NCBI RefSeq assembly: GCF_000721105.1
Contig: NZ_JOEV01000026.1
Coordinates: 124,001-188,000, forward strand
Reading direction: 5' to 3'
DNA: 64,000 nucleotides
Origin: Streptomyces cellulosae
GTDB lineage: Bacteria > Actinomycetota > Actinomycetes > Streptomycetales > Streptomycetaceae
Shown here one piece after another: positions 1-9,016 of the stretch. Positions within the stretch are counted from its first letter, which is position 1. The number at the start of each line of letters is the position of its first letter. Under the pieces are notes generated by a model, which was not told the origin of the DNA, ran no database searches, and saw only the letters and a list, made by a program, of their open reading frames with translations. The translations under genes and the position numbers were made by a program.

Positions 1-1
1 C

Positions 2-454
2 CAGCTCGTCGTCGAGAAGCTGGCCCGGCGGATCGTCGGCTGGGGCGTGCCGCGCGGGATGCGGCCGTACAGCTACCCCGAGGACGCGCCCCGCGGGCCG
101 GTCGTCGCCGTCGCCAACGAGTTCTCCGGCTCCGACGGGGACATCGTCAACGCGGCGATCAAGGCGCTGGGGATCGGGCCGGTGGTCGGTGTACGGACGT
201 GGGGCGGCGTGATCGGGATCGACAGCCGGTACCGCCTGGTCGACGGCACGCTGATCACCCAGCCCAAGTACGCGTTCTGGCTGGAGGGGTACGAGTGGGG
301 CGTGGAGAACCACGGCGTCGACCCGGACGTGGAGGTCGTACAGCGACCGCAGGACTATGCGGCGGGGCGGGACGTCCAGCTGGACGAGGCGGTGCGGCTG
401 GCGTTGGCGGCGCTGGAGGAGAACCCCGCCAAGCTGCCGCCGTCGCTGCCGTGA
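2..454 (+). CDS. Tricorn-type S41 protease, C-terminal fragment
   Basis: This is the last 150 residues of a larger protein that begins before the window. The segment NEFSGSDGDIV carries the small-residue/Ser/Asp pattern around the nucleophile of S41/tricorn-core proteases, and RTWGGVIGI and the later GVDPDVEV match the core fold. Tricorn homologues are large cytoplasmic proteases that trim oligopeptides left by other proteases. A GTG at 47 could be misread as a start, but the frame is open to base 2 with sensible coding sequence (VVEKLARRIVGWG). It ends about 100 bases before the HIT gene. The family call is from motifs only, since the beta-propeller and PDZ parts lie outside the window. Confidence 0.82.
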   Translation, partial: QLVVEKLARRIVGWGVPRGMRPYSYPEDAPRGPVVAVANEFSGSDGDIVNAAIKALGIGPVVGVRTWGGVIGIDSRYRLVDGTLITQPKYAFWLEGYEWGVENHGVDPDVEVVQRPQDYAAGRDVQLDEAVRLALAALEENPAKLPPSLP

Positions 455-554
455 GAGCCCTGGGGCCCCGCCTGACCCGCTCGGACAGGAGGCGGACCCC
501 GGGCCTCGCTACCATGCCCTCGTCAGAGATCACCCGGCGTGAGGAGAGCCACAT

Positions 555-908
555 ATGACAGGCGAACCGCAGGACGACTGCCTGTTCTGCAAGATCGTCG
601 CGGGGCAGATCCCGGCGACGATCGTCCGCGAGACCGACACCACCGTCGCGTTCCGGGACATCAACCCCCAGGCGCCCACGCATGTGCTGGTGATCCCGAA
701 GGCCCACCACGTGGACGCCGCCGCGCTCGCCACCGCCGCCCCGGAACTCGCCGCCGACGTCCTGCGCGAAACCCAGGTCATCGCCGACGAGGAGAAGCTG
801 GACAGCTACCGCATCGTCTTCAACACCGGCAGCGGCGCCGGCCAGACCGTGTGGCACGCCCACGCGCACGTCCTCGGCGGCCGTGGCCTGCAGTGGCCTC
901 CCGGCTGA
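555..908 (+). CDS. HIT family protein (histidine triad)
   Basis: A 117-residue histidine-triad protein, the usual length for the HINT branch. The N-terminus has the zinc-ribbon-like CLFCKI of bacterial HINT proteins. The catalytic triad is [10 protein letters not shown] near the C-terminus, where the central His attacks the alpha-phosphate of nucleotide phosphoramidates or adenylylated substrates. [10 protein letters not shown] is a second family block. It is expected to be a cytoplasmic nucleotide hydrolase. GAGGAG lies about 7 bases before the ATG. The next gene starts 28 bases downstream on the same strand, so the two are probably cotranscribed. Confidence 0.93.
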   Translation: MTGEPQDDCLFCKIVAGQIPATIVRETDTTVAFRDINPQAPTHVLVIPKAHHVDAAALATAAPELAADVLRETQVIADEEKLDSYRIVFNTGSGAGQTVWHAHAHVLGGRGLQWPPG

Positions 909-936
909 CCCCGGCCGACCTCGAAAGCACATCCTC

Positions 937-1842
937 GTGTCCGTACGTGAGTTGGTCGTCCTCGGCACCGCCAGCCAGGTCCCGACCCGGCACCGCAACC
1001 ACAACGGCTATCTGCTGCGCTGGGACGGCGAGGGCATCCTCTTCGACCCCGGCGAGGGCACCCAGCGGCAGATGCTGCGGGCCGGGGTCGCCGCGCACGA
1101 CCTCAACCGGATCTGCGTCACGCACTTCCACGGGGACCATTCGCTAGGCCTCGCCGGAGTCATCCAGCGGATCAACCTCGACCGGGTTCCGCACGAGGTC
1201 ACCGCGCACTACCCGAAGTCCGGGCAGCGTTTCTTCGACCGGCTGCGGTACGCCACCGCCTACCGCGAGACGGTCGAGATCGTCGAGGCGCCGGTGAGCG
1301 CGGACGGGGTGATCGCCGAGCCGGGCGGCTGCACCCTTCAGGCCCGCAAGCTCTCCCACCCCGTCGAGTCCTACGGCTACCGCCTCGTCGAGCCCGACGG
1401 CCGCCGCATGCTGCCCGACCGGCTCGCCGCCCACGGCATCAAGGGCCCGGACGTCGGACGGATCCAGCGGGAGGGCGTACTGAACGGCGTCACTCTGGAC
1501 GAGGTCAGCGAGACGCGGCGCGGGCAGCGGTTCGCGTTCGTCATGGACACCCGGCTCTGCGACGGCGTGCACGCGCTCGCCGAGGGCTGCGACCTGCTCG
1601 TCATCGAGTCGACCTTCCTCGACGAGGACGAACAACTGGCCGTCGAACACGGCCATCTGACCGCCGGTCAGGCCGCCCGGGTCGCCCGGGACGCCGGCGT
1701 ACGGCATCTCGTGCTCACCCACTTCAGCCAGCGCTACTCGGAGCCGGAGGAGTTCGAGCGGCAGGCACGGGCCGCCGGGTTCGACGGGGAGCTGACCGTC
1801 GCACACGATCTGCTGCGGGTCCCGGTTCCAAAACGGCGGTAA
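937..1842 (+). CDS. rnz: Ribonuclease Z / MBL-fold metallohydrolase
   Basis: A 301-residue metallo-beta-lactamase-fold protein, the normal length for bacterial RNase Z. The metal motif [11 protein letters not shown] sits near residue 70, VMDTRLCDG supplies a metal-bridging Asp, ESTF and GHLTAGQAA are RNase Z blocks, and [10 protein letters not shown] supplies the last His. RNase Z trims the 3' trailer of tRNA precursors; some relatives are arylsulfatases or lactonases. I chose GTG 937 because the protein then begins [14 protein letters not shown], the typical short N-terminus. The open frame extends upstream to 883, but that would overlap the HIT gene and add unconserved sequence. Confidence 0.85.
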   Translation: MSVRELVVLGTASQVPTRHRNHNGYLLRWDGEGILFDPGEGTQRQMLRAGVAAHDLNRICVTHFHGDHSLGLAGVIQRINLDRVPHEVTAHYPKSGQRFFDRLRYATAYRETVEIVEAPVSADGVIAEPGGCTLQARKLSHPVESYGYRLVEPDGRRMLPDRLAAHGIKGPDVGRIQREGVLNGVTLDEVSETRRGQRFAFVMDTRLCDGVHALAEGCDLLVIESTFLDEDEQLAVEHGHLTAGQAARVARDAGVRHLVLTHFSQRYSEPEEFERQARAAGFDGELTVAHDLLRVPVPKRR

Positions 1843-1862
1843 AGCGGCCGTACGATGCTTTG

Positions 1863-2855
1863 ATGTCCCTCCCCAAAGCAGAACTGCACCTCCACATCGA
1901 AGGCACGCTGGAACCCGAGCTGGCCTTCGAGCTCGCCGCCCGCAACGGCGTGTCGTTGCCGTACGCGGACACGGACGAGCTCCGCGAGGCGTACCAGTTC
2001 GAGGACCTGCAGTCCTTCCTGAACCTGTACTACGAGCTCATGGCCGTGCTCCGGACCGAGCGGGACTTCGAGGACCTGGCGAACGCCTACCTGGCCCGGG
2101 CCGCCGCGCAGGGGGTGCGGCACGCGGAGATCTTCTTCGACCCGCAGGCCCACCTCGCCCGGGGCGTCGGCATGGGGACCGTCGTCGAGGGGCTGTGGCG
2201 GGCGCTGGGCAGGAGCGAGGAGGCGCACGGCGTCTCCACGCAGCTGATCCTGTGCTTCCTGCGCGACGAATCCGCCGAGTCGGCGCTCGAGACCCTTCAG
2301 GCCGCGAAGCCGTACCTCGACCGGATCGTCGGCGTCGGGCTGGACTCGGCCGAGGTCGGGCATCCGCCGGTGAAGTTCCGCGAGGTGTACGAGGCCGCCG
2401 CAGCCCTCGGCCTCAGGCGGGTGGCGCACGCCGGTGAGGAGGGTCCGCCGGAGTACATCACCGAGGCCCTGGACGTGCTCGGCGTCGAGCGGATAGACCA
2501 CGGGCTGCGCTGCGTGGAGGATCCCGCGCTGGTCGAACGGCTGGTGCGCGAACGCGTCCCGCTCACCCTGTGCCCCCTGTCCAACGTCCGCCTGCGCACG
2601 GTCGACGTCCTCGGCGACCACCCGCTGCCCGCCATGCTGGAGGCCGGCCTGCTGTGCACGGTCAACTCCGACGACCCGGCCTACTTCGGCGGCTACGCGG
2701 GCGACAACTTCGACGCCGTGCGCCAGGCGCTGGGCCTGAGCGAGGACCAGCTGCGGGAACTGGCCCGCAACTCCTTCCTCGCGTCCTTCCTGGAGCACGA
2801 CGAGGAGCGGCGGGCGCGGTATCTCGCGGAGGTGGAGGCGTACGAGTTCTCGTGA
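1863..2855 (+). CDS. Adenosine/adenine deaminase-family amidohydrolase
   Basis: A 330-residue TIM-barrel purine deaminase. HLHIEGT near the start binds zinc; AHAGEEG holds the zinc His and catalytic Glu; ERIDHGLR holds the catalytic His; NSDDPAYFGGY holds the zinc Asp. The last motif is a hint. Classic adenosine deaminases usually have NTDDP, while NSDDPAYFGGY resembles the adenine-deaminase (AAH1/type 2) branch, so adenine rather than adenosine may be the substrate (inference). Either activity serves purine salvage. The start is ATG 1863, just after an in-frame TTG. It lies 20 bases downstream of rnz. Confidence 0.88.
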   Translation: MSLPKAELHLHIEGTLEPELAFELAARNGVSLPYADTDELREAYQFEDLQSFLNLYYELMAVLRTERDFEDLANAYLARAAAQGVRHAEIFFDPQAHLARGVGMGTVVEGLWRALGRSEEAHGVSTQLILCFLRDESAESALETLQAAKPYLDRIVGVGLDSAEVGHPPVKFREVYEAAAALGLRRVAHAGEEGPPEYITEALDVLGVERIDHGLRCVEDPALVERLVRERVPLTLCPLSNVRLRTVDVLGDHPLPAMLEAGLLCTVNSDDPAYFGGYAGDNFDAVRQALGLSEDQLRELARNSFLASFLEHDEERRARYLAEVEAYEFS

Positions 2856-2903
2856 CCGGGCATCGGTCCGGTCAGGGCCGCGAGGTGGCCCACGGCGGGC
2901 GCG

Positions 2904-3692
2904 TCAACGCCACTGCGGGGCCCCGCCCGCCGCGTGGGCCGTCGCCGTCGCCTCGATCCTGGCCCTGATCTCCCGCATCACCGCGACGATCCGCTCCTCG
3001 TGTTCCGGCGTCAGCCGGGCCACCGGGACCGAGCAGCTGATCGCGTCCTGCGCGGGGGAGTCGTAGCGCAGGGCGAAACCGAAGCCGACGATGCCGAGGA
3101 CGCCCTCCTCGCGGTCGACGGAGTAGCCGCGCTCGCGGACCCGCGCCAGATCCGCCGCCAGTGACTCGCGACCGGTGTGCGAGTTCGGGGTGAGCGCCTC
3201 GTACGGTCCCTCGGGCAGTTCCGCGTCGTCCCGCTCGGCCAGCAGCGCCTTGCCCAGCGCGCCCACGTGGGCCGGCAGCCGCCGGCCCACCCGGCTGATG
3301 GTCCGCAGGTACTCGTGCGACTCGCGGGTCGCCAGATACGCCACGCCCCGGCCGTCCAGCCGCCCCATGTGGATCGTCTCGCCGAGCGATGCGGAGGCCT
3401 CGTCGAGATACGGCCGTACGACGCGCACGCGCGGGTCGGAGTCGAGGTAGCTGGTGCCGGTGAGCAGGGCGTGGATGCCGATGCCGTAGAGCGAACCGGT
3501 GACGTCGGTGCGGACCCAGCCGCGCGAGATCAGGGTCTGCAGCAGCGCGTACATCGAGCTGCGCGGCACGCCCAGCTCGTCCGCGAGCTCCTGCAGCCGC
3601 GCCGGACGATCGCCCCGCGCGGCGAGCAGCTCCAGCAGCTCGACCGTGCGTGCGGCCGACTTCACCTCGCGGACGCCCCCTGTCTCTGACAT
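2904..3692 (-). CDS. IclR-family transcriptional regulator
   Basis: A 262-residue regulator of standard IclR length. Residues 12-75 form the winged helix (AARTVELLELLA, then LQELADELGVPRSSMYALLQ as the recognition region), followed by an effector domain with LGETIHMGRLDGRGVAYL and GALGKALLA, typical of the family. It is transcribed divergently from kdgD-gudD, so it is most likely the local glucarate-pathway regulator. IclR relatives next to sugar-acid operons usually act as repressors released by a pathway intermediate. A candidate binding site lies in the shared intergenic region (3787-3806). The ligand cannot be read from the sequence. Confidence 0.92.
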   Translation of the reverse strand: MSETGGVREVKSAARTVELLELLAARGDRPARLQELADELGVPRSSMYALLQTLISRGWVRTDVTGSLYGIGIHALLTGTSYLDSDPRVRVVRPYLDEASASLGETIHMGRLDGRGVAYLATRESHEYLRTISRVGRRLPAHVGALGKALLAERDDAELPEGPYEALTPNSHTGRESLAADLARVRERGYSVDREEGVLGIVGFGFALRYDSPAQDAISCSVPVARLTPEHEERIVAVMREIRARIEATATAHAAGGAPQWR

Positions 3693-3757
3693 GCGTCGAT
3701 CGTAAGCGGGGCGTGCGGGCGCGGGGTCCTGGCGGGGGACCGCGCCGCGACGGCACC

Positions 3758-3806
3758 TTGACGGACCGCGTTCGCGTATCTAACCTCCGTCTTCATACGT
3801 AGACGG
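3758..3806 (+). promoter_or_regulatory. Candidate kdgD promoter with operator
   Basis: TTGACG at 3758 and TAACCT at 3781 are separated by 17 bases, a plausible -35/-10 pair. Immediately downstream, CCGTCT (3787-3792) and AGACGG (3801-3806) form a perfect 6-bp inverted repeat with an 8-base spacer, placed across the expected start of transcription. This would suit IclR-type repression. It is a pattern-based prediction. Confidence 0.45.
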
Positions 3807-3820
3807 CGCTTGGTGGGGAG

Positions 3821-4789
3821 ATGACGAGGGAGATGACGACGGTGAATGTGAACATCGACACCGACGCCGTGACGCGGCGCCTTGAGGAAGGCATGGCGAA
3901 CGGCGTGCTGTCCTTCCCGCTGACCAGCTTCCACGCCGACGGCTCCCTCGACCCGGACGGCTTCCGCGCGTACGTCGCGGCCCAGATCGCCACCGCCCCC
4001 GGCGCCGTCTTCCCCGCCTGCGGCACCGGCGAGTTCTTCTCCCTGGACGAGGACGAGTACCGCCAGGTCGTCAGCATCACGGTCCAGGAGGCCGACGGAC
4101 GCGTACCCGTGGTCGCCGGGATCGGCTACGGCTGGGCGCAGGCCGCCCGCTTCGCCCGCATCGCCGAGGAAGCCGGCGCGGACGCCCTCCTCGTCCTGCC
4201 GCACTACCTGGTCGCCGCCCCGCAGGACGGCCTGGTCGCCCAGCTGGAGCACATCGCGGCCCGCACCCGGCTGCCGCTCATCGCCTACCAGCGAGGCCAG
4301 GTCGCCTTCACCGCCGCCTCCTTGAAGCGCGTCGCCGCCATCGGGACCGTCATCGGCCTCAAGGACGGCCACAGCGACCTGGACCGGCTGCAGCGCCTCA
4401 CCCTCGCCGCCCCCGAGGGCTTCCTGTTCTTCAACGGCGCCTCCACCGCCGAGATCCAGGCCCGCGCCTACGCCACCGTCGGCATCCCCGCCTACTCCTC
4501 CGCCGTCCACGCCTTCGCCCCCGAGATCGCGAACGCCTTCTTCACCGCGTTCCAGGGCGGCGACCACGGCACGGTCGACAAACTCCTGCGCGACTTCTAC
4601 GTCCCCCTCGTCGAACTCCGCGACCGGGTACCCGGATACGCCGTCTCCCTGGTGAAGGCGGCGGCCCGGCTGCGCGGCCGCCCGGTCGGACCCGTACGCG
4701 CCCCGCTCACCGATCCGTCGGACGCCGACCTCGCAGACCTCCGGCAGATCCTGACCACCGGACTCGCCCTCGTGGGGGCCGCGCTGTGA
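3821..4789 (+). CDS. kdgD: 5-dehydro-4-deoxyglucarate dehydratase
   Basis: A 322-residue member of the DapA/NAL class I aldolase superfamily. It is predicted to convert 5-keto-4-deoxyglucarate to 2-oxoglutarate semialdehyde, water and CO2. PACGTGEFFSLDEDEY is characteristic of the KdgD branch. The Schiff-base Lys is in VIGLKDGHSDL and the Tyr is in LIAYQRGQ. The start is uncertain: ATG 3821 abuts its GGGGAG, while ATG 3833 or GTG 3842 (behind GAGGGAG at 3826-3832) are also reasonable. It overlaps the next gene by 4 bases, so translation is coupled. The pairing with glucarate dehydratase supports the assignment. Confidence 0.9.
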   Translation: MTREMTTVNVNIDTDAVTRRLEEGMANGVLSFPLTSFHADGSLDPDGFRAYVAAQIATAPGAVFPACGTGEFFSLDEDEYRQVVSITVQEADGRVPVVAGIGYGWAQAARFARIAEEAGADALLVLPHYLVAAPQDGLVAQLEHIAARTRLPLIAYQRGQVAFTAASLKRVAAIGTVIGLKDGHSDLDRLQRLTLAAPEGFLFFNGASTAEIQARAYATVGIPAYSSAVHAFAPEIANAFFTAFQGGDHGTVDKLLRDFYVPLVELRDRVPGYAVSLVKAAARLRGRPVGPVRAPLTDPSDADLADLRQILTTGLALVGAAL

Positions 4790-6075
4790 ACCTCACGATC
4801 ACGGAGGTCCGCCTCACGCCGATCCTGGTCGCCGACCCACCGCTGCTCAACACGCAGGGCGTGCACCAGCCGTACACGCCCCGGCTGATCGTCGAGGTCG
4901 TCACGGCCGACGGCACCACGGGCGTCGGCGAGACGTACGGCGACACCAAGTACCTGGAACTGGCCCGCCCCTTCGCCGACAAGCTGATCGGCCGTCAGGT
5001 CGACGATCTCAACGGCCTGTTCGTGATCGCCGACGAGGTCTCGGTGGACGACTCCCGGGTCACCGGGCAGGTCGACGTCGGCGGGCTGCGCGGCGTGCAG
5101 ACCGCCGACAAACTGCGGCTGTCCGTCGTCTCCGGCTTCGAGGTCGCCTGCCTCGACGCCCTCGGCAAGGCCCTCGGCCTGCCCGTGCACGCCCTGCTCG
5201 GCGGCAAGGTGCGGGACGCCGTCGAGTACAGCGCGTACCTCTTCTACAAGTGGGCCGACCACCCCGAGGGCGTGGCCTGCGAGAAGGACGACTGGGGAGC
5301 CGCCGTCGATCCGGCCGGGATCGTCGAGCAGGCCCGGAAGTTCACCGAGCGGTACGGCTTCACCTCCTTCAAGCTCAAGGGCGGGGTCTTCCCGCCGGAC
5401 GAGGAGATCGCGGCCGTACGGGCCCTGGCCGAGGCGTTTCCCGGGCATCCCCTGCGCCTGGACCCCAACGGCGCCTGGAGCGTGGAGACTTCGCTGAAGG
5501 TCGCGAAGGAGCTCGGGGACGTCCTCGAGTACCTGGAGGACCCCGCGCTCGGCACGCCGGCCATGGCCGAGGTGGCCGCCGGCACCGACGTCCCGCTCGC
5601 CACCAACATGTGCGTGACGACCTTCGCCGAGATCAAGGAGGCGTTCACGCGGGACGCCGTCCAGGTGGTGCTCTCCGACCACCACTACTGGGGCGGACTG
5701 CGCAACACGCAGCAACTCGCGGCGATCTGCCGCACGTTCGGCGTCGGGGTGTCCATGCACTCCAACACCCACCTGGGGATCAGCCTGGCCGCGATGACCC
5801 ACGTCGCGTCCACCGTCCCGAACCTCCACCACGCCTGCGACTCCCACTACCCCTGGCAGTCGGAGGACGTGCTGACCGAACGCCTCACCTTCGACGACGG
5901 CAAGGTCGCCGTGTCGGACGCGCCCGGTCTGGGTGTCGTACTCGACCGCGACCGGCTCCGGTTCCTCCACCAGCGGTGGCTGGACGACGACGGTTCGCTG
6001 CGCGAGCGGGACGACGCGGCGGCGATGCGGGTGGCCGCGCCGGAGTGGGCCACGCCGCCCGTGCCGCGCTGGTAG
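4786..6075 (+). CDS. gudD: Glucarate dehydratase
   Basis: A 429-residue enolase-superfamily enzyme, close to usual GlucD length, predicted to dehydrate D-glucarate (or L-idarate) to 5-keto-4-deoxyglucarate. FKLKGG supplies the KxK catalytic pair, LDPNGAW and LEDP carry metal ligands, TNMCVT is family-typical, and MHSNTHLGIS holds the catalytic His region. The N-terminal part (TPILVADPPLLNTQGVHQPYTPRL) fits the capping domain. The GTG start overlaps the kdgD stop as GTGA. Together kdgD and gudD make a two-step route from glucarate to 2-oxoglutarate semialdehyde. A dehydrogenase for the last step is not nearby. Confidence 0.93.
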   Translation: MNLTITEVRLTPILVADPPLLNTQGVHQPYTPRLIVEVVTADGTTGVGETYGDTKYLELARPFADKLIGRQVDDLNGLFVIADEVSVDDSRVTGQVDVGGLRGVQTADKLRLSVVSGFEVACLDALGKALGLPVHALLGGKVRDAVEYSAYLFYKWADHPEGVACEKDDWGAAVDPAGIVEQARKFTERYGFTSFKLKGGVFPPDEEIAAVRALAEAFPGHPLRLDPNGAWSVETSLKVAKELGDVLEYLEDPALGTPAMAEVAAGTDVPLATNMCVTTFAEIKEAFTRDAVQVVLSDHHYWGGLRNTQQLAAICRTFGVGVSMHSNTHLGISLAAMTHVASTVPNLHHACDSHYPWQSEDVLTERLTFDDGKVAVSDAPGLGVVLDRDRLRFLHQRWLDDDGSLRERDDAAAMRVAAPEWATPPVPRW

Positions 6076-6191
6076 ACGGCCAGATCACCGTGGACGCGGC
6101 CGACGTGGACCGGTGTTGATCTGCCACGACGGCGGGTTGTCAGTGGAGTGGTGCAGACTGGCTGAACCCGTACCTCGTCAGGGAGCGCACC

Positions 6192-7313
6192 GTGATCGCG
6201 TCCACCGCGTCCATCGGAGAGGACCACCACAACCGGCCCCGGGTCGACCCGCTGGCCGCTCTGCGCACGCCGGACGACCCACCCTGGGACGTGTACCTCA
6301 CGGGCACCGTCTTCCTCGACATCATCTTCACCGGGCTCGACTCCGCCCCCGTGCGCGGCACCGAGTCCTGGGCCCGCGGCATGGGATCAAGTCCCGGCGG
6401 CGTGGCCAACATGGCGACCGCGCTGGCCCGACTCGGCCTGCGGACCTCCCTGGCCGCCGCGTTCGGCGACGACCACTACGGCGAGTACTGCTGGGACGCC
6501 CTGGAGCGTGGCGAGGGCATCGACCTCGCCCCGTCCCGCACGGTCCCCGGCTGGCACTCCCCGGTCACCGTCTCCATGGCGTACGAGGGCGAGCGCACCA
6601 TGGTCTCCCACGGCCACGAGCCGCCCCCGGAGGAGCCCGCGCCGGACTGCCCCCCACGCGCGCGGGCCGCCATCGCCTCCCTCACCCCCGGCCGGCGCGC
6701 CCCCTGGATCGCCCAGGCCGCGAGCAAGGGCGCCCGCATCTTCGGCGACGTCGGCTGGGACGACACCGGGGCGTGGGACCTGGCGGGCCTCCCCGACCTC
6801 GAACACTGCGAGGCGTTCCTGCCGAACGCGGAGGAGGCGATGCGGTACACGGGCACCGACTGCCCGCGCGCCGCCGCGCACGCGCTCACCGCTCACGTAC
6901 CGCTCGCCGTGGTCACCCTCGGTGCGGAGGGAGCGTACGCGGTGGACCGGCGCACGGGGGAGACCGCGGAGGTTCCCGCCATCGCCGTGGAGGCCCTCGA
7001 CCCCACCGGCGCCGGGGACGTCTTCGTGGCGGGCTTCGTCACCGGCACCCTGGCGGGCTGGCCGCTCGCCGACCGGCTGGCCTTCGCCGGTCTCACGGCC
7101 GCCCTGTCCGTCCAGGAGTTCGGGGGGTCCCTGTCGGCGCCCGGATGGTCCGAGATAGGGGCCTGGTGGCGCAAGGTGCAGTCCCTCGAAGGCCAGGATC
7201 CGACGGCGCTGCGACGGTACGGGTTCCTGGCGGGCCTGGTGCCCGAGGACTCGACGAGGCCGTGGCCGTTGCGCAGGGCGGTGCCGACGATCGGCTTCGG
7301 CCGCTCGGCGTAG
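6192..7313 (+). CDS. PfkB-family carbohydrate kinase
   Basis: A 373-residue ribokinase-fold sugar kinase. GSSPGGVANMATALARLG is the N-terminal PfkB signature with the di-Gly hinge. DPTGAGDVFVAGFV near residue 280 is the second signature with the catalytic Asp and anion hole. It lies 117 bases after gudD on the same strand and may serve sugar or sugar-acid use (a 2-keto-3-deoxy-acid kinase is one option), but the substrate cannot be fixed from sequence. The start is GTG 6192. An N-terminal stretch of about 30 residues precedes the conserved core. Confidence 0.85.
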   Translation: MIASTASIGEDHHNRPRVDPLAALRTPDDPPWDVYLTGTVFLDIIFTGLDSAPVRGTESWARGMGSSPGGVANMATALARLGLRTSLAAAFGDDHYGEYCWDALERGEGIDLAPSRTVPGWHSPVTVSMAYEGERTMVSHGHEPPPEEPAPDCPPRARAAIASLTPGRRAPWIAQAASKGARIFGDVGWDDTGAWDLAGLPDLEHCEAFLPNAEEAMRYTGTDCPRAAAHALTAHVPLAVVTLGAEGAYAVDRRTGETAEVPAIAVEALDPTGAGDVFVAGFVTGTLAGWPLADRLAFAGLTAALSVQEFGGSLSAPGWSEIGAWWRKVQSLEGQDPTALRRYGFLAGLVPEDSTRPWPLRRAVPTIGFGRSA

Positions 7314-7445
7314 CCGCCCCGCGGCACCCTCGGTTCGAAAACACCTACGGCGTTGTCAGTCCCGCGTCGTACTCTTGGAAGCGCGAGGCCGCTCTCAGCT
7401 ACGCGGCCGTGATGAGGAGGAACCGCAGGCCTTCAGCGCCGGCCC

Positions 7446-8504
7446 ATGACTCAGACACCCACAGCTCACACACCCGCGCAGGGGCAGGCGAAAGCACAGT
7501 TCACCGTCCCCGCCCAGCACCCCATGGTGACCGTGCTGGGTTCCGGCGACGCTCTGCTGCGCGTGATCGAGAAGGCCTTCCCGGGGGCCGACATCCACGT
7601 CCGGGGCAATGAGATCAGCGTCATCGGCGACCCCGTCGACGTCGCCCTCATCTCGCGTGTGTTCGAAGAGATGATGCTGGTGCTCCGCACCGGGCAACCG
7701 ATGACGGAGGACGCGGTGGAACGCTCGATCGCCATGCTGAGAGCGAGCGAGAACGGCACGAGCGACGGCCAGGAGACCCCGGCCGAGGTGCTCACGCAGA
7801 ACATCCTCTCCTCACGCGGCCGCACGATCCGCCCCAAGACCCTCAACCAGAAGCGGTACGTCGACGCGATCGACAAGCACACGATCGTCTTCGGCATCGG
7901 CCCCGCCGGTACCGGCAAGACCTACCTCGCCATGGCCAAGGCGGTCCAGGCCCTCCAGTCCAAGCAGGTCAACCGCATCATCCTGACCCGCCCGGCGGTG
8001 GAGGCGGGCGAACGCCTCGGCTTCCTCCCCGGCACCCTGTACGAGAAGATCGACCCGTACCTGCGCCCGCTGTACGACGCACTGCACGACATGCTGGACC
8101 CGGACTCGATCCCGAGGCTGATGGCGGCGGGGACGATCGAGGTGGCGCCGCTGGCATACATGCGGGGAAGAACCCTTAATGATGCTTTCATCATCCTGGA
8201 TGAGGCCCAGAACACCAGCCCCGAGCAGATGAAGATGTTCCTGACCCGGCTCGGCTTCGACTCGAAGATCGTGATCACGGGTGATGTGACCCAGGTCGAC
8301 CTGCCGAACGGGACGAAGTCGGGTCTGCGGCAGGTGCAGGACATCCTCGAGGGGCTGGACGACGTCCACTTCTCCCGGCTGTCGTCGCAGGATGTCGTCC
8401 GGCACAGACTGGTCGGCCGTATCGTCGACGCGTACGAGAAGTACGACAGCCAGAACGGCACGGAAAACGGCACCCACAAGGGCGGCCGCAACCAACGGAA
8501 GTAG
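7446..8504 (+). CDS. PhoH-family ATPase
   Basis: A 352-residue PhoH-like protein. Walker A is [11 protein letters not shown] (about residue 155), Walker B is FIILDEAQN, and [11 protein letters not shown] is a family block. The N-terminal region has a KH-like nucleic-acid-binding character ([12 protein letters not shown]). PhoH proteins are RNA-associated NTPases often encoded beside YbeY, as here, and probably act in RNA or ribosome quality control. A strong GAGGAGGAA (7414-7422) lies about 24 bases before ATG 7446, unusually far. No alternative in-frame start is visible nearer to it, so the initiation region deserves checking. Confidence 0.92.
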   Translation: MTQTPTAHTPAQGQAKAQFTVPAQHPMVTVLGSGDALLRVIEKAFPGADIHVRGNEISVIGDPVDVALISRVFEEMMLVLRTGQPMTEDAVERSIAMLRASENGTSDGQETPAEVLTQNILSSRGRTIRPKTLNQKRYVDAIDKHTIVFGIGPAGTGKTYLAMAKAVQALQSKQVNRIILTRPAVEAGERLGFLPGTLYEKIDPYLRPLYDALHDMLDPDSIPRLMAAGTIEVAPLAYMRGRTLNDAFIILDEAQNTSPEQMKMFLTRLGFDSKIVITGDVTQVDLPNGTKSGLRQVQDILEGLDDVHFSRLSSQDVVRHRLVGRIVDAYEKYDSQNGTENGTHKGGRNQRK

Positions 8505-8518
8505 ACAAGCACCACACC

Positions 8519-9016
8519 ATGTCGATCGACGTCAACAACGAGTCCGGAACCGAGGTCGACGAGCAGGCGATCCTCGACATCGCCCGCTACGCGCTCGCGC
8601 GGATGCGCATCCACCCGCTCTCCGAGCTCTCGGTGATCGTCGTGGACGCCGACGCCATGGAGCAGCTGCACATCCAGTGGATGGACCTGCCGGGGCCCAC
8701 GGATGTCATGTCCTTCCCGATGGACGAACTGCGTCCGCCGTCGAAGGACGACGACGAGCCCCCGCCGGGTCTCCTCGGTGACATCGTGCTGTGTCCCGAG
8801 GTCGCGGAGAAGCAGGGCAAGGAAGCGGACACGCAGCACTCCATGGACGAGGAGCTCCAACTCCTCACCGTCCACGGGGTGCTGCACCTGCTGGGCTACG
8901 ACCATGAGGAGCCCGACGAGAAGGCCGAGATGTTCGGTCTCCAGGCGGCCATCGTGGACGGCTGGCGTGCGGAGAAGGGCCTGACCGGTCCGTCCCCGGC
9001 CCCGACCGTCTCATGA
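8519..9016 (+). CDS. ybeY: Endoribonuclease YbeY (rRNA maturation)
   Basis: A 165-residue YbeY with the diagnostic zinc motif [13 protein letters not shown] (three His) near residue 122. [10 protein letters not shown] and [10 protein letters not shown] are the other conserved blocks. YbeY is a metal-dependent endoribonuclease needed for 16S rRNA 3' processing and 70S quality control. It starts 14 bases after phoH and its stop overlaps the next ATG (ATGA), so phoH, ybeY and the CBS protein form one operon. The C-terminal 20 residues are a variable Pro/Ser tail. Confidence 0.95.
   Translation: MSIDVNNESGTEVDEQAILDIARYALARMRIHPLSELSVIVVDADAMEQLHIQWMDLPGPTDVMSFPMDELRPPSKDDDEPPPGLLGDIVLCPEVAEKQGKEADTQHSMDEELQLLTVHGVLHLLGYDHEEPDEKAEMFGLQAAIVDGWRAEKGLTGPSPAPTVS

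Noticed and set aside
1734..2798. Long minus-strand frame opposite the deaminase
   Set aside because: It is the shadow of a strong, motif-bearing gene on the plus strand and has no family resemblance.
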